Shown here one piece after another: positions 17,847 through 28,426 of a DNA stretch of 64,000 bases. Under the pieces are notes generated by a model. That model saw nothing but the letters and a program-made list of their open reading frames with translations, searched no databases and had not been told where the DNA came from. A program made the position numbers and the translations under genes. Numbering within the stretch: the first letter of the stretch is position 1; every line of letters begins with the position of its first letter. This stretch comes from Anaerolineaceae bacterium (GTDB lineage: Bacteria; Chloroflexota; Anaerolineae; Anaerolineales; Anaerolineaceae), in the NCBI GenBank assembly GCA_016841365.1, contig JAENZI010000016.1:1-64000 (forward strand), written 5' to 3'.

Positions 17847-19550
17847 TCAATCGATGCCGTAGATGTCAAGCCCGATGCAAGATTTAACCTCGCCATTGAC
17901 CTCGACAAACCAGATGCCGTCTTGAAAGACAGGGTAATCCTCAAGGCTTTCAGCAAGACCCTGCAGCAGTTTTTGAGCTCGGCTTCGGCTGAGATGAGAG
18001 GATGTCCATGTGGCGGACTCTGCCTCATACAGCACGGCTGCATTGCAGGCGAGAACGCCGCCAATCTCATCCCTGAGCCAATCCGGGGTTTGTGCATCCT
18101 GGTAGAATGCCGATAATTTCGACACAGAATCAGCCGACAATAACGCCAAATATCCCGCATCAAGCTCAGGTTCCTGGGCATCACCCGTCCCATCGATCGC
18201 CCGGGTCACATTTTGTTCGACGATGAACCGATCAATGTTGAGGATGTTGATGGTCAGACCAAACCCGAGGATGAAGCAGATCAGGAGGAAAGCCAGGCGT
18301 TCCAGGTTTTTCGTGATCTCGAGGGCGGCAATACCTAATAGCAGTAACCCGATCCACACCATCATCACATGGGCGAGGGTGCGCAGACGGGTGAAACCGT
18401 AAGCAACCTCGTAAAGCGTTAGCCGGGTGTAGGCTGAAGCCAGGATGAGGGCAACCAGGGCAACCAGTGTTAATCCGAATGCTGAAAACAGCCTACTCTG
18501 CTTTTTACCCGCCCGTTTGGTGACCATGCTGAGGATGTAGAACAAAACCACGCTGATCACCGCCACCACAATCAGTTCAAAGAACCCCCGTCGGGCGTAT
18601 TCCGCATAGGTATAACCTTCAGCAGAGATGTTCCTTCCCCCGGAGAAGAGATAGCTAAACTGGAGGATAACGAATAAAAGAAAGAGAAGGTTCACGCCGC
18701 CCAGAACGATATTGGCTTCGATCGAACCCAGGAAGGGAGGGATGATCGGCTTTTTCTGGGCATCGGGTTTGAAGGTTTTGCTCTTTACATAGGCGAAATA
18801 ATAGACTGAAAGTAAAACATAGGCGATAACCAGGATGTAGGCCAGCCTGAAGATTGTATCGCCTAGATTATCAACCCTAAACCACGAGAAAAAGTTCTGA
18901 AGACGGTCATTGAAGATGGGGTCGGCTTGTGAGAGCAGCGAGGCTAATACTGCCAGGATGGGCACAGCGATCAATACCCCGCGCAGATAAGGTGCAGCCT
19001 GTCTGAGGAAAGACTTTTGTCTTCGGCTGTCCTGTGCAGCCGGAATCGGGGTTTGTTCCGGCTCAAGATTTTCAGCCGCATTCTCAGGCTGCTCGGATTG
19101 GGGGGGCGATTTAGGATCATCGTGATTTTTTTTGAAGAACAGGATCGCGCCGCTAAAAAGAGTCAGGAGATATTGAAAGCCATATTCGATGTAATCTCTC
19201 AGGCGGTAGTGATGCCAGGCGCCGTTGCGCAAAGTGATGGAAAATAGCAGCAGCAAACCGATGGTGATCAAGTTGTTGGTTACAGTGGTAAACGGTTCGG
19301 CGCGCACAAAGGTCATCCCGGCAAAAAAGACGATTGGGATCAACAGGATGTAGGACATGAATGGGATGTGCGTTTTCTCAACCCAATACGGAATCAGTCC
19401 AGCAAGGAGGGCAATCAGCACAAACAGGAAGAAGTTGACCCCGTAGGAGGTCTCCCAAAAAAGCTGGTCAAACGCGATGGCTGTGATTAAGGCACCTATC
19501 CAAAAAAGGTGTTTGCGTGTTGTTTTCATAATTTTCCTTTTGATGGGCAA
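17847..19550 (-). CDS. Polytopic membrane protein, DUF4153/DUF4173-like
   Basis: Multiple TM segments; GFTRLRTLAHVMMVWIG, NLERLAFLLI, NIDRFIVEQNV. Confidence 0.65.
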   Translation of the reverse strand: MPIKRKIMKTTRKHLFWIGALITAIAFDQLFWETSYGVNFFLFVLIALLAGLIPYWVEKTHIPFMSYILLIPIVFFAGMTFVRAEPFTTVTNNLITIGLLLLFSITLRNGAWHHYRLRDYIEYGFQYLLTLFSGAILFFKKNHDDPKSPPQSEQPENAAENLEPEQTPIPAAQDSRRQKSFLRQAAPYLRGVLIAVPILAVLASLLSQADPIFNDRLQNFFSWFRVDNLGDTIFRLAYILVIAYVLLSVYYFAYVKSKTFKPDAQKKPIIPPFLGSIEANIVLGGVNLLFLLFVILQFSYLFSGGRNISAEGYTYAEYARRGFFELIVVAVISVVLFYILSMVTKRAGKKQSRLFSAFGLTLVALVALILASAYTRLTLYEVAYGFTRLRTLAHVMMVWIGLLLLGIAALEITKNLERLAFLLICFILGFGLTINILNIDRFIVEQNVTRAIDGTGDAQEPELDAGYLALLSADSVSKLSAFYQDAQTPDWLRDEIGGVLACNAAVLYEAESATWTSSHLSRSRAQKLLQGLAESLEDYPVFQDGIWFVEVNGEVKSCIGLDIYGID

Positions 19551-19806
19551 TCAGGCCCGTGATTTTGATTTAATGTATCGTCGAAGACGACTATCAATCA
19601 GCATTCTAACTCTTTTTGTGGGGTTAATGCTCTCAAAAACTACCAGAAACGGAAAATTTTCAAGTTTTGCTCAGGCGTTCTACGGAAATTTCTAATAATG
19701 ACGATTAAATGTAATATATGATCAGTGCAAAGAAGGATGTATTCCTTAATTGGATATTCTGCTATTGCTGTGTTCTGCTTAGCGGGGCAATTTACTGGAG
19801 TTCAGA

Positions 19807-21048
19807 TCAGTCCAAAGTCTGTTCGGAGGGTGTCGGGGCTGGTGAAGTCCGTTTTTTGCTTAGCCTTGCCGCCAGGAAATAAGCCGCAAAAAGCGCTCCA
19901 TAGACAGCAAACAAGATGACGGGGATGACCTCGAGCGAGATCCGACGTGCCAGCACTCCCATCAGGCTGGGAATGACGGCTGTGCCGAACCCTGTTGCGG
20001 TCATTTGCAAGCCGATGGTGTTGGCTGCATATTGATCGCCTACCCGGGTCTTGGTGCCAGATGTCATGGCAGGGAAGATGGGCGCGATCGAGATGCCGAT
20101 CAGGGCGACCGCGATCACGTTGGCGAACTCAAATGGATTCCAGATCAGAAATCCCGCACCGAGCAGCGCACCTACCAATCCGCCCATCACGAGCTTATTG
20201 ACACCGATCCGGTTAGCAACCAAACCAGCCACAATTCGCCCAATGGTGAAGGTGAACCAGTAACTGCCGGCAAAAAAACCGGCAATTGTCACATCCACGC
20301 CGCGCGACTCGGTCAGCAGGGTATAAGTCCATGTACCAAGCGAGGTTTCAGCGCCAACATATAAAAAGAACAGGAGCACAGACAGCCATACCTTTGGCTG
20401 GCGAAGGGTTTCACCCATGGGCGTTTTATAATCGGTCAGCCGTTTTGTGGGGTTGGCTTCTACAGCCATATCTTTTTTGCGCCACATTGAAATGGTCAGT
20501 GCAAAGCAAACCGCCAGCAAAATTTGGAAAACCCCCACCAAACGGTAGGCAAAACGCCATGATTCAAAATTTGTTAAGCCCAGGGTCATGATGATCGGGC
20601 CGATGGTGATTCCTATTCCCCAACTGGCATGCAACCACTGCATCAACCCTTCGCCAAAGTGCGAAGCGACATAGGTGTTCAACCCGGCATCGATGGCACC
20701 AGCGCCAAACCCGCCAAAGATGCCTAACAAAACCATCATCCACCACTCCGGGACGATTGTATAGCCGATCAGCGCTAACCCGGTCAGCAGACAACTGGCT
20801 GCGAGAATTTTGCCAACACCCAGGCGCGAGAGCAGCATCCCGCTGAGGAAACTGGAGGTCATATACCCGGCTGTGGCTGCAACCAGTAACATGCCGATGG
20901 CATCCAGCGGGATTGAAAAATCAGTGCGAATAGAAGGCCAGCCGACGCCCAACAAACCGTCTGGCAGCCCAAGTGCGATAAAGGCAATAAACGCCAGCAG
21001 GATCAGGGCAAGGTGTGGGTGGTGGATTATTCTTTCATGGAATTTCAT
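19807..21048 (-). CDS. MFS transporter
   Basis: About 12 TM segments, GLPDGLLGVGWPSIR, GFGAGAIDAGLNTYVA. Confidence 0.8.
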   Translation of the reverse strand: MKFHERIIHHPHLALILLAFIAFIALGLPDGLLGVGWPSIRTDFSIPLDAIGMLLVAATAGYMTSSFLSGMLLSRLGVGKILAASCLLTGLALIGYTIVPEWWMMVLLGIFGGFGAGAIDAGLNTYVASHFGEGLMQWLHASWGIGITIGPIIMTLGLTNFESWRFAYRLVGVFQILLAVCFALTISMWRKKDMAVEANPTKRLTDYKTPMGETLRQPKVWLSVLLFFLYVGAETSLGTWTYTLLTESRGVDVTIAGFFAGSYWFTFTIGRIVAGLVANRIGVNKLVMGGLVGALLGAGFLIWNPFEFANVIAVALIGISIAPIFPAMTSGTKTRVGDQYAANTIGLQMTATGFGTAVIPSLMGVLARRISLEVIPVILFAVYGALFAAYFLAARLSKKRTSPAPTPSEQTLD

Positions 21049-21211
21049 AGAATTTCCCTCATACTCAGGTCAGGTTTGATCCGTAACAACCCGGTCAAAT
21101 ATTGCATAAGTATAGCACAGTTGACCTGGTCTTAATTCACAGTTTTTATATAATTAAACTCAAGTATACTTGTAGGAGATTTGGTTACGTTATTGATAAT
21201 TAGGAGAATAA

Positions 21212-22057
21212 ATGAAAAAGGTTGCAATCGTTACAGACAGCACAACCTATTTACCGCAAAGCATCATCGACGGTTTGGGTATTCATGTTGTCCCGCTGAC
21301 GCTGCACTGGGATGACGAGAGTTACCGCGATGGCGTTGACATCCAGGCAGAAGCGTTTTATGAGCGCTTGAGCCAATCCGACACCATCCCAACCACAAGT
21401 CAGACCCCGGTGGAGGTGTTCGACCGCCTGTTCAGGGAATTGCTCGAAAAGGATTATGCGGTGTTTTCAATGTTGATTTCCAGCGGGATCTCAGGGACAG
21501 TAGAATCCGCGCTCCAGGCAAAGAAGAACTTCCCTGGTGCACCTTTGGAGGTGATGGACTCGAAATTTGTGTCCATGGCGCTTGGATTTTTAGTCCTGGA
21601 AGTGGCCCGGGCAGCAAAGGATGGCGCCAGCCTTGAGGAATGTGTTGCTCTGGCTAATGAAACCTATCCTAAAATTGGGGTTTATTTTACGGTTGATACG
21701 CTTAAATACTTAAATAAAGGCGGGCGGATTAACACGGCGAAGCGCTTGCTGGGGGCAGCTCTGGATATTAAACCCATCATGGAGATCAGGGATGGGAAAA
21801 TCGAGCTGGTTGAATCGGTGCGGTCGCGTAAGAAATCTCTGAACCGCATGCTGGAATTGGCTGAAAGGGAGATGGCAGGGCGGGAACCTGTACGCATCTC
21901 AACTTTTCACGCCGCTGCAGAAGAAGATTGCCAGCTATTGATGGATAAAGCCGTCGCCCGATTCAGCCCTGTTGAGACCATCACCACTTATGTCAGTCCG
22001 GTGATCGGCTCGCATACCGGCCCAGGCACCGTCAGCATTGCGTTTATGGCGGGATAG
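21212..22057 (+). CDS. DegV family fatty-acid-binding protein
   Basis: VAIVTDSTTYLP, TTSQTPVEVFDRLF, ISSGISGT, YLNKGGRI, GPGTVSIAF. Confidence 0.9.
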   Translation: MKKVAIVTDSTTYLPQSIIDGLGIHVVPLTLHWDDESYRDGVDIQAEAFYERLSQSDTIPTTSQTPVEVFDRLFRELLEKDYAVFSMLISSGISGTVESALQAKKNFPGAPLEVMDSKFVSMALGFLVLEVARAAKDGASLEECVALANETYPKIGVYFTVDTLKYLNKGGRINTAKRLLGAALDIKPIMEIRDGKIELVESVRSRKKSLNRMLELAEREMAGREPVRISTFHAAAEEDCQLLMDKAVARFSPVETITTYVSPVIGSHTGPGTVSIAFMAG

Positions 22058-22059
22058 GA

Positions 22060-22860
22060 TCAGAGCCAGCCCCGCAAGCTATAGACCATCATCCCGATAT
22101 ATTCTTTCAAGACGCTGGTTGTCAGGCCCAGTGAGCTTGCATTGGGCATCAGGTAGATCAAAAACTCCTCCCATCCAGGTTTGAATGTGGTTTGCCAGTT
22201 TTGCTCTGTGATGGTGAAGTCAACCGGCGCCGGGATCACTGTCAGACCCTGCTTCTCAAACAGGGCTTTTGCTCTGGGCATATGTAAGGCAGAAGTGACC
22301 AGGATGACCTCACTGATATCATTTTCTGCCAATAGCTCTGCTGATAACAGGGCGTCCTCATAAGTGTTTTCAGAATCTGGCTGTTCCCATATCGCTTCCT
22401 CAGGCACGTTTAACAGCATCAATAATTCCGTCATTTCCTCAGCAGGAGTGGAACCCCGATCAGTGGTAAATTCTACATTTCCACCGCTGACCAGGATGAT
22501 GGGCGCGGCACCTTCCGCATACAGGTTAGCTGCATACAACACCCGGTCGCCTGCGCTGTTGATCTCCGTCATAGGTCTCGGTGCGTCAGCAGATTCTGTG
22601 CCGCCACCCAAGAGCACGATGACCTCAGCCTGTGGGGTTGTTTCTGGAGGCAGGCTTTGCCATTCCAGTGAGTGCGCCAGCGCAAAGCTGACCCAGCGAT
22701 TGCCGCCGACCCACAGGAGGATCAGGGCAAGGATCAGAAACCCTCGCCGCCAGGCTTTATGCTTCTCAAGAATGAGCACCAGCAAAAGTAGAATACAGGC
22801 TAAACCGAGCGGGTAGACAAAAAGCGGAAGTAATTTGCTGAAGAAAACAAACATGGACAT
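22060..22860 (-). CDS. YdcF/ElyC (DUF218) family protein
   Basis: VIVLLGGGTESA, PIILVSGG, EDALLSAELLAE, VILVTSALHMPRAKALFEKQG. Confidence 0.85.
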   Translation of the reverse strand: MSMFVFFSKLLPLFVYPLGLACILLLLVLILEKHKAWRRGFLILALILLWVGGNRWVSFALAHSLEWQSLPPETTPQAEVIVLLGGGTESADAPRPMTEINSAGDRVLYAANLYAEGAAPIILVSGGNVEFTTDRGSTPAEEMTELLMLLNVPEEAIWEQPDSENTYEDALLSAELLAENDISEVILVTSALHMPRAKALFEKQGLTVIPAPVDFTITEQNWQTTFKPGWEEFLIYLMPNASSLGLTTSVLKEYIGMMVYSLRGWL

Positions 22861-22872
22861 ACTCCTTATTGA

Positions 22873-24111
22873 TTATGGAGAAAGCTGACGAATTCCTTCT
22901 TGGTCAATCTCAAATGCCAGGTTTGTTACGATGTAAATCCCCAAAGGGCAGCGTCCGGCGTCTGTCTGGTCAGATATGAGTTTCATGATTTGTGCAGTCT
23001 GCGTTTCTGGGCTGCCATGGATCACACCCAGTTCGCATTGAGCGGCTTGAGGGATCTCGGCACGCATTTCGGTAATCAGGTCAATCGCCCCCTGTTCGGC
23101 ATTCAAACGCGGCACATGCCATGGGTCATATTCCGGAGAAAAAGGTGCAGAGAACAGCTTGATCCGGGGCGGGTCATTGGCCTCGAGGATGGCGCTCACC
23201 GGTGCACCTTCCGGCGAGATGTAATCGAACAAGATTTGTTTTCCGGTTTCTGATTCAGGCCATACCACGTAAGGCAGCGCAAGAATGTTTGGCAGGCCAG
23301 CGGCAAGCGCTTCTTTGCCGATCATCGCCAACGCTTCTCGTAATGCTCGGTCATTTTCCAGCAGTTGATATTCAATCTGCGCAGGTGTGAGTTGATCCAG
23401 GCGGGGATGAGCGTAAAAGTGATTGAGGGGTATGGCGCTGTTTTCAATCCCCCAGGCGATGGCTTGTGCGCGGTCCTGCCGCCAGCCATCCTGCACGGTA
23501 AAGATGCCGTTTACATAATGGTTGCTGTAGGGTTTGTCGCCCAGGTTATAAAATAGGGTGACATGAAAATTGAAGTCCGGATGGGATTGAGCAAATGACC
23601 ACAAGCACCCGATACCGGAATATTCGGCAGGCTGACCGTGTTCATCCAACGAGATTTGATCGGCGTAAAACAGGTCATCGATCGTCAGGATCAACGGGCG
23701 TCGGCCTTCTTGCAGATGGATCTCGCCTTGCAGCCAGTCCTCAAGGCTGATCAGCGAGTAGCCAGCCTTATACAGGGCGTCCAGATGCTTGGAGAAATCT
23801 GACAGGCTGGTTTTATATTTTTCGGAGATTGCATTGGGCTGGGGGTTGAAGCGGTGGTACATCAGGATTGGCACCTGGGGCATTATATCCCATACGGTAG
23901 CCGTCAGCGCCATCGGTTCTGCCGTTGGTGTGGGGGGTAACACCTTGGCCTGAGGGGTTGGTGTCGAAGCAGCGCCGGTTGGGTGGGGAGGGGTGGTCAT
24001 TTCAGACTCTATTATCCCTTTAGACTGATTTTGCTGCGTGATGGTTGTGGTATTGCTTAACAGCCCAACCGACACGAGCAAGAAAACGAGTAACCATCTG
24101 AAGATGTGCAT
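22873..24111 (-). CDS. Secreted polysaccharide deacetylase-like protein
   Basis: Signal/anchor, PILMYHRFNP, RPLILTIDDLF. Confidence 0.7.
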   Translation of the reverse strand: MHIFRWLLVFLLVSVGLLSNTTTITQQNQSKGIIESEMTTPPHPTGAASTPTPQAKVLPPTPTAEPMALTATVWDIMPQVPILMYHRFNPQPNAISEKYKTSLSDFSKHLDALYKAGYSLISLEDWLQGEIHLQEGRRPLILTIDDLFYADQISLDEHGQPAEYSGIGCLWSFAQSHPDFNFHVTLFYNLGDKPYSNHYVNGIFTVQDGWRQDRAQAIAWGIENSAIPLNHFYAHPRLDQLTPAQIEYQLLENDRALREALAMIGKEALAAGLPNILALPYVVWPESETGKQILFDYISPEGAPVSAILEANDPPRIKLFSAPFSPEYDPWHVPRLNAEQGAIDLITEMRAEIPQAAQCELGVIHGSPETQTAQIMKLISDQTDAGRCPLGIYIVTNLAFEIDQEGIRQLSP

Positions 24112-24201
24112 AATTTAATTTTACCGAAAGATTAGCGATTAATCGATCATCGGTCAATTGCCTGGCGATCGTTCAGTGGAAAGTATTTGTGGTATCACGT
24201 T

Positions 24202-25095
24202 TTATTGTCCCTGGCTTGCTTCATTTTCAAGCCGGGATTTTGCTAATCTGCAGTAATCAGGGTCAATTTCGTATCCGACGAAGTGGCGCTCATCCATTTT
24301 TGCTGCCAGGCAAGTTGATCCGCTGCCGGCGAAGGGATCCAGCACCACATCGCCTTTGTAGGTATAGAGTTGAATACAGCGATGGGGCAACTCAACCGGG
24401 AATGGTGCGGGATGGCCGATCTTGCGGGCTTGCACAGCCGGGAAATCCCAGACGGACTTGGTCCAGGCGAGAAAATCCTCCTTGCTGATCGTGTTTTCAC
24501 GATCCCCCTGCGGCCGGCGGAAACCCTCTTTGCTGAAAACAAGGATATACTCGTGGACATCACGCAAGACCGGGTTGCTGGCAGACATCCAGCTTCCCCA
24601 GGCTGTAGAGGGGCTGGCGCTGGCGGCTTTGTTCCAGATGACCTCACCGCGCATCAAAAAGCCGATCTCCAACATCTGCTCAATGATGAAACTATGCAGG
24701 GGGAGATAAGGTTTACGCCCCAGGTTGGCGATGTTGATGCAGGCACGCCCGCCGGGCACGAGCACCCGATAGGTCTCACGCCAGACTTGCGACAGCAGAT
24801 CAAGATATTGCTCAAGGGTCAGGTCCTGGTCATATTCCTTCTGAGCGTTATACGGCGGCGAGGTCACCATCAGGTGGATGCTGCTCTCTGGCAGACCGCT
24901 CATCGATTCGCTGGAGGTGCACAGGATTCTGTCTAATAGGTGCGGAGGCACCGGTGTTTCTTTATATATCACTTCGCCGTCTGGTTGCAGATCGGCGTAC
25001 ATCTGGCTGTTGTAGAACCGGGTTGAATCGTGGCTGCGCCGCCCGGGTGAGCCAAAGGCACTGGTTTCTGTGGTGCGGTTTGTGTCGTCTTCCAT
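24202..25095 (-). CDS. Site-specific DNA methyltransferase (beta-class N4/N6)
   Basis: Motif IV TSPPYN precedes motif I LDPFAGSGSTCLAA. Confidence 0.85.
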   Translation of the reverse strand: MEDDTNRTTETSAFGSPGRRSHDSTRFYNSQMYADLQPDGEVIYKETPVPPHLLDRILCTSSESMSGLPESSIHLMVTSPPYNAQKEYDQDLTLEQYLDLLSQVWRETYRVLVPGGRACINIANLGRKPYLPLHSFIIEQMLEIGFLMRGEVIWNKAASASPSTAWGSWMSASNPVLRDVHEYILVFSKEGFRRPQGDRENTISKEDFLAWTKSVWDFPAVQARKIGHPAPFPVELPHRCIQLYTYKGDVVLDPFAGSGSTCLAAKMDERHFVGYEIDPDYCRLAKSRLENEASQGQ

Positions 25096-25240
25096 AATGC
25101 CTTATTATAGTATGAAGCCGATTTTGCCGCGAATCATGCCTAATTGCATGTTGCTCAGAGCAGTTATCTGATGTATATTGATAAAAATAAAGATATTCAA
25201 GACAAAACAAAGCATATCAATGCAGAAAAACGGAGGACCG

Positions 25241-25780
25241 ATGTTAAATACCCATGAAGCAGTACTGGTAATGGTGGACTTTCAAGGCAAGCTGGTCGAG
25301 ATGGTGCATCAATCGGCAAGGGTGCTGCCCAATACCGTGATGATGATCAAAGGGGCAAAAGCCATTGGCGTACCGATCCTGCCGACCGTACAGGTTCCCG
25401 AAAAACTGGGTCCGCTGCACCATGAAATTGCTGCCCTGCTTGATGGCGTTGAGCCCATCGCCAAAGATTCTTTCAGCGCTTATCGTGAGCCTGAATTTCT
25501 ATTGGCTTTGGAATCCACAGGGCGTAAACAGGTCTTGCTGATGGGGATTGAAGCCCATGTTTGCGCGCTGCAAACGGGTTTGGATCTGCTTAACTCAGGT
25601 TTTCAGGTGCATGTGCTGCGTGACGGCGTATTTTCTCGCACAGCCGAAAACCATGCATTAGCATTGGATCGTTTTCACGATGCCGGGGCAACCATCACCA
25701 GCGTTGAGATGGCGCTGTTTGAGCTGATCCGCACATCTCGGCATCCGGCGTTTCGCACCATCTCAAAACTTGTTAAATAA
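25241..25780 (+). CDS. Isochorismatase/YcaC-like hydrolase
   Basis: VLVMVDFQGKL, QVLLMGIEAHVCALQT; start set at MLNTHEAV. Confidence 0.85.
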   Translation: MLNTHEAVLVMVDFQGKLVEMVHQSARVLPNTVMMIKGAKAIGVPILPTVQVPEKLGPLHHEIAALLDGVEPIAKDSFSAYREPEFLLALESTGRKQVLLMGIEAHVCALQTGLDLLNSGFQVHVLRDGVFSRTAENHALALDRFHDAGATITSVEMALFELIRTSRHPAFRTISKLVK

Positions 25781-25873
25781 GCGCATGTAAATTGAGTCAG
25801 CAGGATTCATGACAGCGTGTTAGAATAGGAATTGCACGACTTAACATTCCTTCAGCCTAATCGATGAAAGAGG

Positions 25874-26347
25874 ATGCTTATGTCCACAACCCAGAGACTG
25901 CGTAAATGGCATTTCTTGATGTTGGGGGGAATTCTGATTTTGTTCTCTTATTATTTATGGTATTGGAATTGGCGATTCTTCGGAATCCCGAGCAATCCAC
26001 TTCCTGAGCATTACATGACCATTGCTTCCTTTATTGTTGGTGTATTTATTCTGGGTGTTTTTGTCTATCGGCTGACAAAACGGCAGGTGACGATCATGCT
26101 GATTGGCCTGACGGTGGTGATCCTGCTGGCAGCATTGAGCACGCTGTGGGTATTCCGCACCTACCCGGGTATTTTTGAATTCATCCAGCCGGCTGATTTG
26201 ACCGATGTGGATCAGGCGTATCTTGTTAATTGGCGGGCTTTTTTCCTGGAACCACCTATCTATGCAACCCATGCCGGGTTATTGTTGCTGTGGGTTGAAA
26301 CACTGGTCATGTATCTCATCCGCAAACCTGCGGATCAACCGGCTTGA
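25874..26347 (+). CDS. Hypothetical membrane protein
   Basis: 157 aa with four predicted hydrophobic segments. Confidence 0.55.
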   Translation: MLMSTTQRLRKWHFLMLGGILILFSYYLWYWNWRFFGIPSNPLPEHYMTIASFIVGVFILGVFVYRLTKRQVTIMLIGLTVVILLAALSTLWVFRTYPGIFEFIQPADLTDVDQAYLVNWRAFFLEPPIYATHAGLLLLWVETLVMYLIRKPADQPA

Positions 26348-26564
26348 TCAGGCAATAGGTGGTTCTTACGGGGGTTAATATCTCAGATTATCTCTTTAAA
26401 ATTAATTGCTGGCATATAACGGGGTAATTTTTCTGAGTGTGTGTTTTGAAACGGGATAGTGGCGGTTATAATTCCTGTGTTGTCTAAAAAGACAAGGTAG
26501 TAATTGATTAATTGAGATTGAGATTTGCAGCGCAGATTGCGGAAAATGGAGAATGTGATCAAAT

Positions 26565-27236
26565 ATGGAGTTCTTGAAATCCCCACTTGGCTTCATCATC
26601 TTTAGCATCGCAGGGTGTTTCTTTGCCGTTGCAGGCTCGCTGGTGAGCGGTGCAGCCTATCGCGGCAAAGAGGGTGAGCGCTATTCGCCGCTTAACCACT
26701 TCATCTCTGAATTGGGGGAGGTGGGCGTTTCGCGGCGGGCGTGGGCCTTTAACATCGGCTTGATCCTGTCGGGCTTATGCCTGGTTCTGGGGAGCCTGAG
26801 TTTAGGGTTGATGATCAATACCACCCTTTCGAAGATTGCCATGGGCGTTGGCGTAATCAGCGCGTTCAGCCTGGCGATGGTTGGCGTCTTCCCGATGAAC
26901 AAGATCAAGCCGCACACCATCGCAGCGGTCACTTACTTCAGGTCAGGCTTGGTGATGGTGATCCTCTTCAGCCTGGCGATTGGACTGCAAAACAGCCCAG
27001 AACCGGTGCTTTCGCCCTGGTTCTTTTTGGCAGGCTTGCCGCCAATGATGGCTTTTGGCGGGTTCCTGACCTTGATGGGCAAGACCTCACAGGCTGCGGA
27101 TGAACCGCTTGGCACGCAAGACCTCGTCAGGCCCAAGGTTTGGAAATATGCCATCGTGGAGTGGTCGATCTTTGCGGCAGTCGTCTTGTGGTTTTTGTTG
27201 ATTGCTCTAGGGTTGAGAGCCGCTCTGGGGTTGTGA
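26565..27236 (+). CDS. DUF998-like membrane protein
   Basis: YSPLNHFISELGEVGVSRRAWAFNIGLILSG, six-TM pattern. Confidence 0.65.
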   Translation: MEFLKSPLGFIIFSIAGCFFAVAGSLVSGAAYRGKEGERYSPLNHFISELGEVGVSRRAWAFNIGLILSGLCLVLGSLSLGLMINTTLSKIAMGVGVISAFSLAMVGVFPMNKIKPHTIAAVTYFRSGLVMVILFSLAIGLQNSPEPVLSPWFFLAGLPPMMAFGGFLTLMGKTSQAADEPLGTQDLVRPKVWKYAIVEWSIFAAVVLWFLLIALGLRAALGL

Positions 27237-27336
27237 TCTGCGCTGGCTGGATGGGATAAATACCATGGTTTTGCTTGACAAGACAGGGGGTAAAGGATAA
27301 AATCATGGACACGCTCAAACAAGGGAAGCGTCATAA

Positions 27337-27409
27337 GCCGAGTTAGCTCAGTTGGTAGAGCACGCGACTGAAAATCGCGGTGTCCACAGTTCGATTCTGT
27401 GACTCGGCA
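27337..27409 (+). tRNA. tRNA-Phe (GAA)
   Basis: Full cloverleaf: acceptor GCCGAGT/ACTCGGC, D-stem GCTC/GAGC, anticodon arm CGCGA-CTGAAAA-TCGCG, T-arm CACAG-TTCGATT-CTGTG. Confidence 0.95.
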
Positions 27410-27419
27410 CCTTGTGTTT

Positions 27420-27455
27420 AAAGAGGCTGTTTCCAATCGGAAACAGCCTCTTTGT
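27420..27455 (+). terminator. Rho-independent terminator downstream of tRNA-Phe
   Basis: AAAGAGGCTGTTTCC-aatc-GGAAACAGCCTCTTTgtt, 15-bp stem. Confidence 0.85.
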
Positions 27456-27469
27456 TCTCTGGTGTCTTT

Positions 27470-27660
27470 GTTTTAGCTGGTCTCATTTGTTCTCGCTGGT
27501 CTCATTTGTCCTCACCAGCGAGATTGCATTGCGCTCGGTCAGGAGACCGGCGCAAACAGCCAAGGCCGGCGCAAACTATGAAACTACAGCAAACAGAAGC
27601 GATTCTTCTTGTTCTCGCTGGTCTCATTTGTCCTCACCAGCGAGAAAGCATTTAGCCATT
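27470..27660. repeat. Dispersed repeat family 2, copy A
   Basis: TCTCGCTGGTctcatttgtcctcACCAGCGAGATTGCATTGCGCTCGGTCAGGAGACCGGCGCAAACAGCCAA; recurs at 28.4 and 28.6 kb. Confidence 0.8.
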
Positions 27661-27890
27661 TTGTTTTGAACTGCTCATAAATTAGATTTTCTTACCACCT
27701 TTCACAGATTGAATCCGTACCCAAATTATGCTATAGTGGACTTATATAATATTTCTTAATTTTCCCCATTGTGAAAACATCATATCTGCACCGCTAATAT
27801 ATGCTGCTCATGGAAAAACTTTAGCATCAAATTCCATTGAAGAGATTAGATCAGATTGTGCCAATTTTCTCTTGAGCCGAAAGGTCGTGT

Positions 27891-28271
27891 GTGATGAAAT
27901 TTAAAACATTAATGATCATCAAAGCTGTGGTATGCATTGGTCTTGGGATTCCAATTCTGATCGTACCTAAATTTTTCTATTCTCTTTTTGGTGTGAGCCT
28001 TGACTCTGCGGGTGTAATCCCGGCGTGGGAGTATGGTGCATCCCTGATGGGGAATTTTTTCCTGACCTGGTTTGCACGAAAATCCGAGGAGTCTATCGCC
28101 AGACGCGCATTGATTGTTGGGATGACGGTTTACAATACCATTGGATTTGTTGTCATGTTAATTGCTGTTATTAATGGGTCAGCTAATCTCTTGGGCTGGT
28201 CGGCTGTTGCGCTGTATTTATTCTTCGCGCTCGGTTTTGGCTTTTTTTTGATCAAACCACCCAAGCCGTAA
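27891..28271 (+). CDS. Small membrane protein
   Basis: 126 aa, four hydrophobic segments. Confidence 0.55.
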   Translation: MMKFKTLMIIKAVVCIGLGIPILIVPKFFYSLFGVSLDSAGVIPAWEYGASLMGNFFLTWFARKSEESIARRALIVGMTVYNTIGFVVMLIAVINGSANLLGWSAVALYLFFALGFGFFLIKPPKP

Positions 28272-28426
28272 ACTGTTTTGTTTTTCGCCAAAATTTCATA
28301 GAATAAATCGGTCTTACCATTCATCTGTCCTAGATTGAGCGTGTGTTAAGTGTGGAAAACAACGCGGCCTGAAGGCGCGCCTGATCTTTGTCACCACCAC
28401 ACTAAGATCTGATTTATTACATAGGC

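Noticed and set aside
26933-27436. 167-aa minus-strand ORF spanning tRNA-Phe
   Set aside because: Runs through a clear tRNA and antisense to the DUF998-like gene.
27412-27669. 85-aa and 67-aa ORFs downstream of tRNA-Phe
   Set aside because: Translate the terminator and dispersed-repeat DNA.
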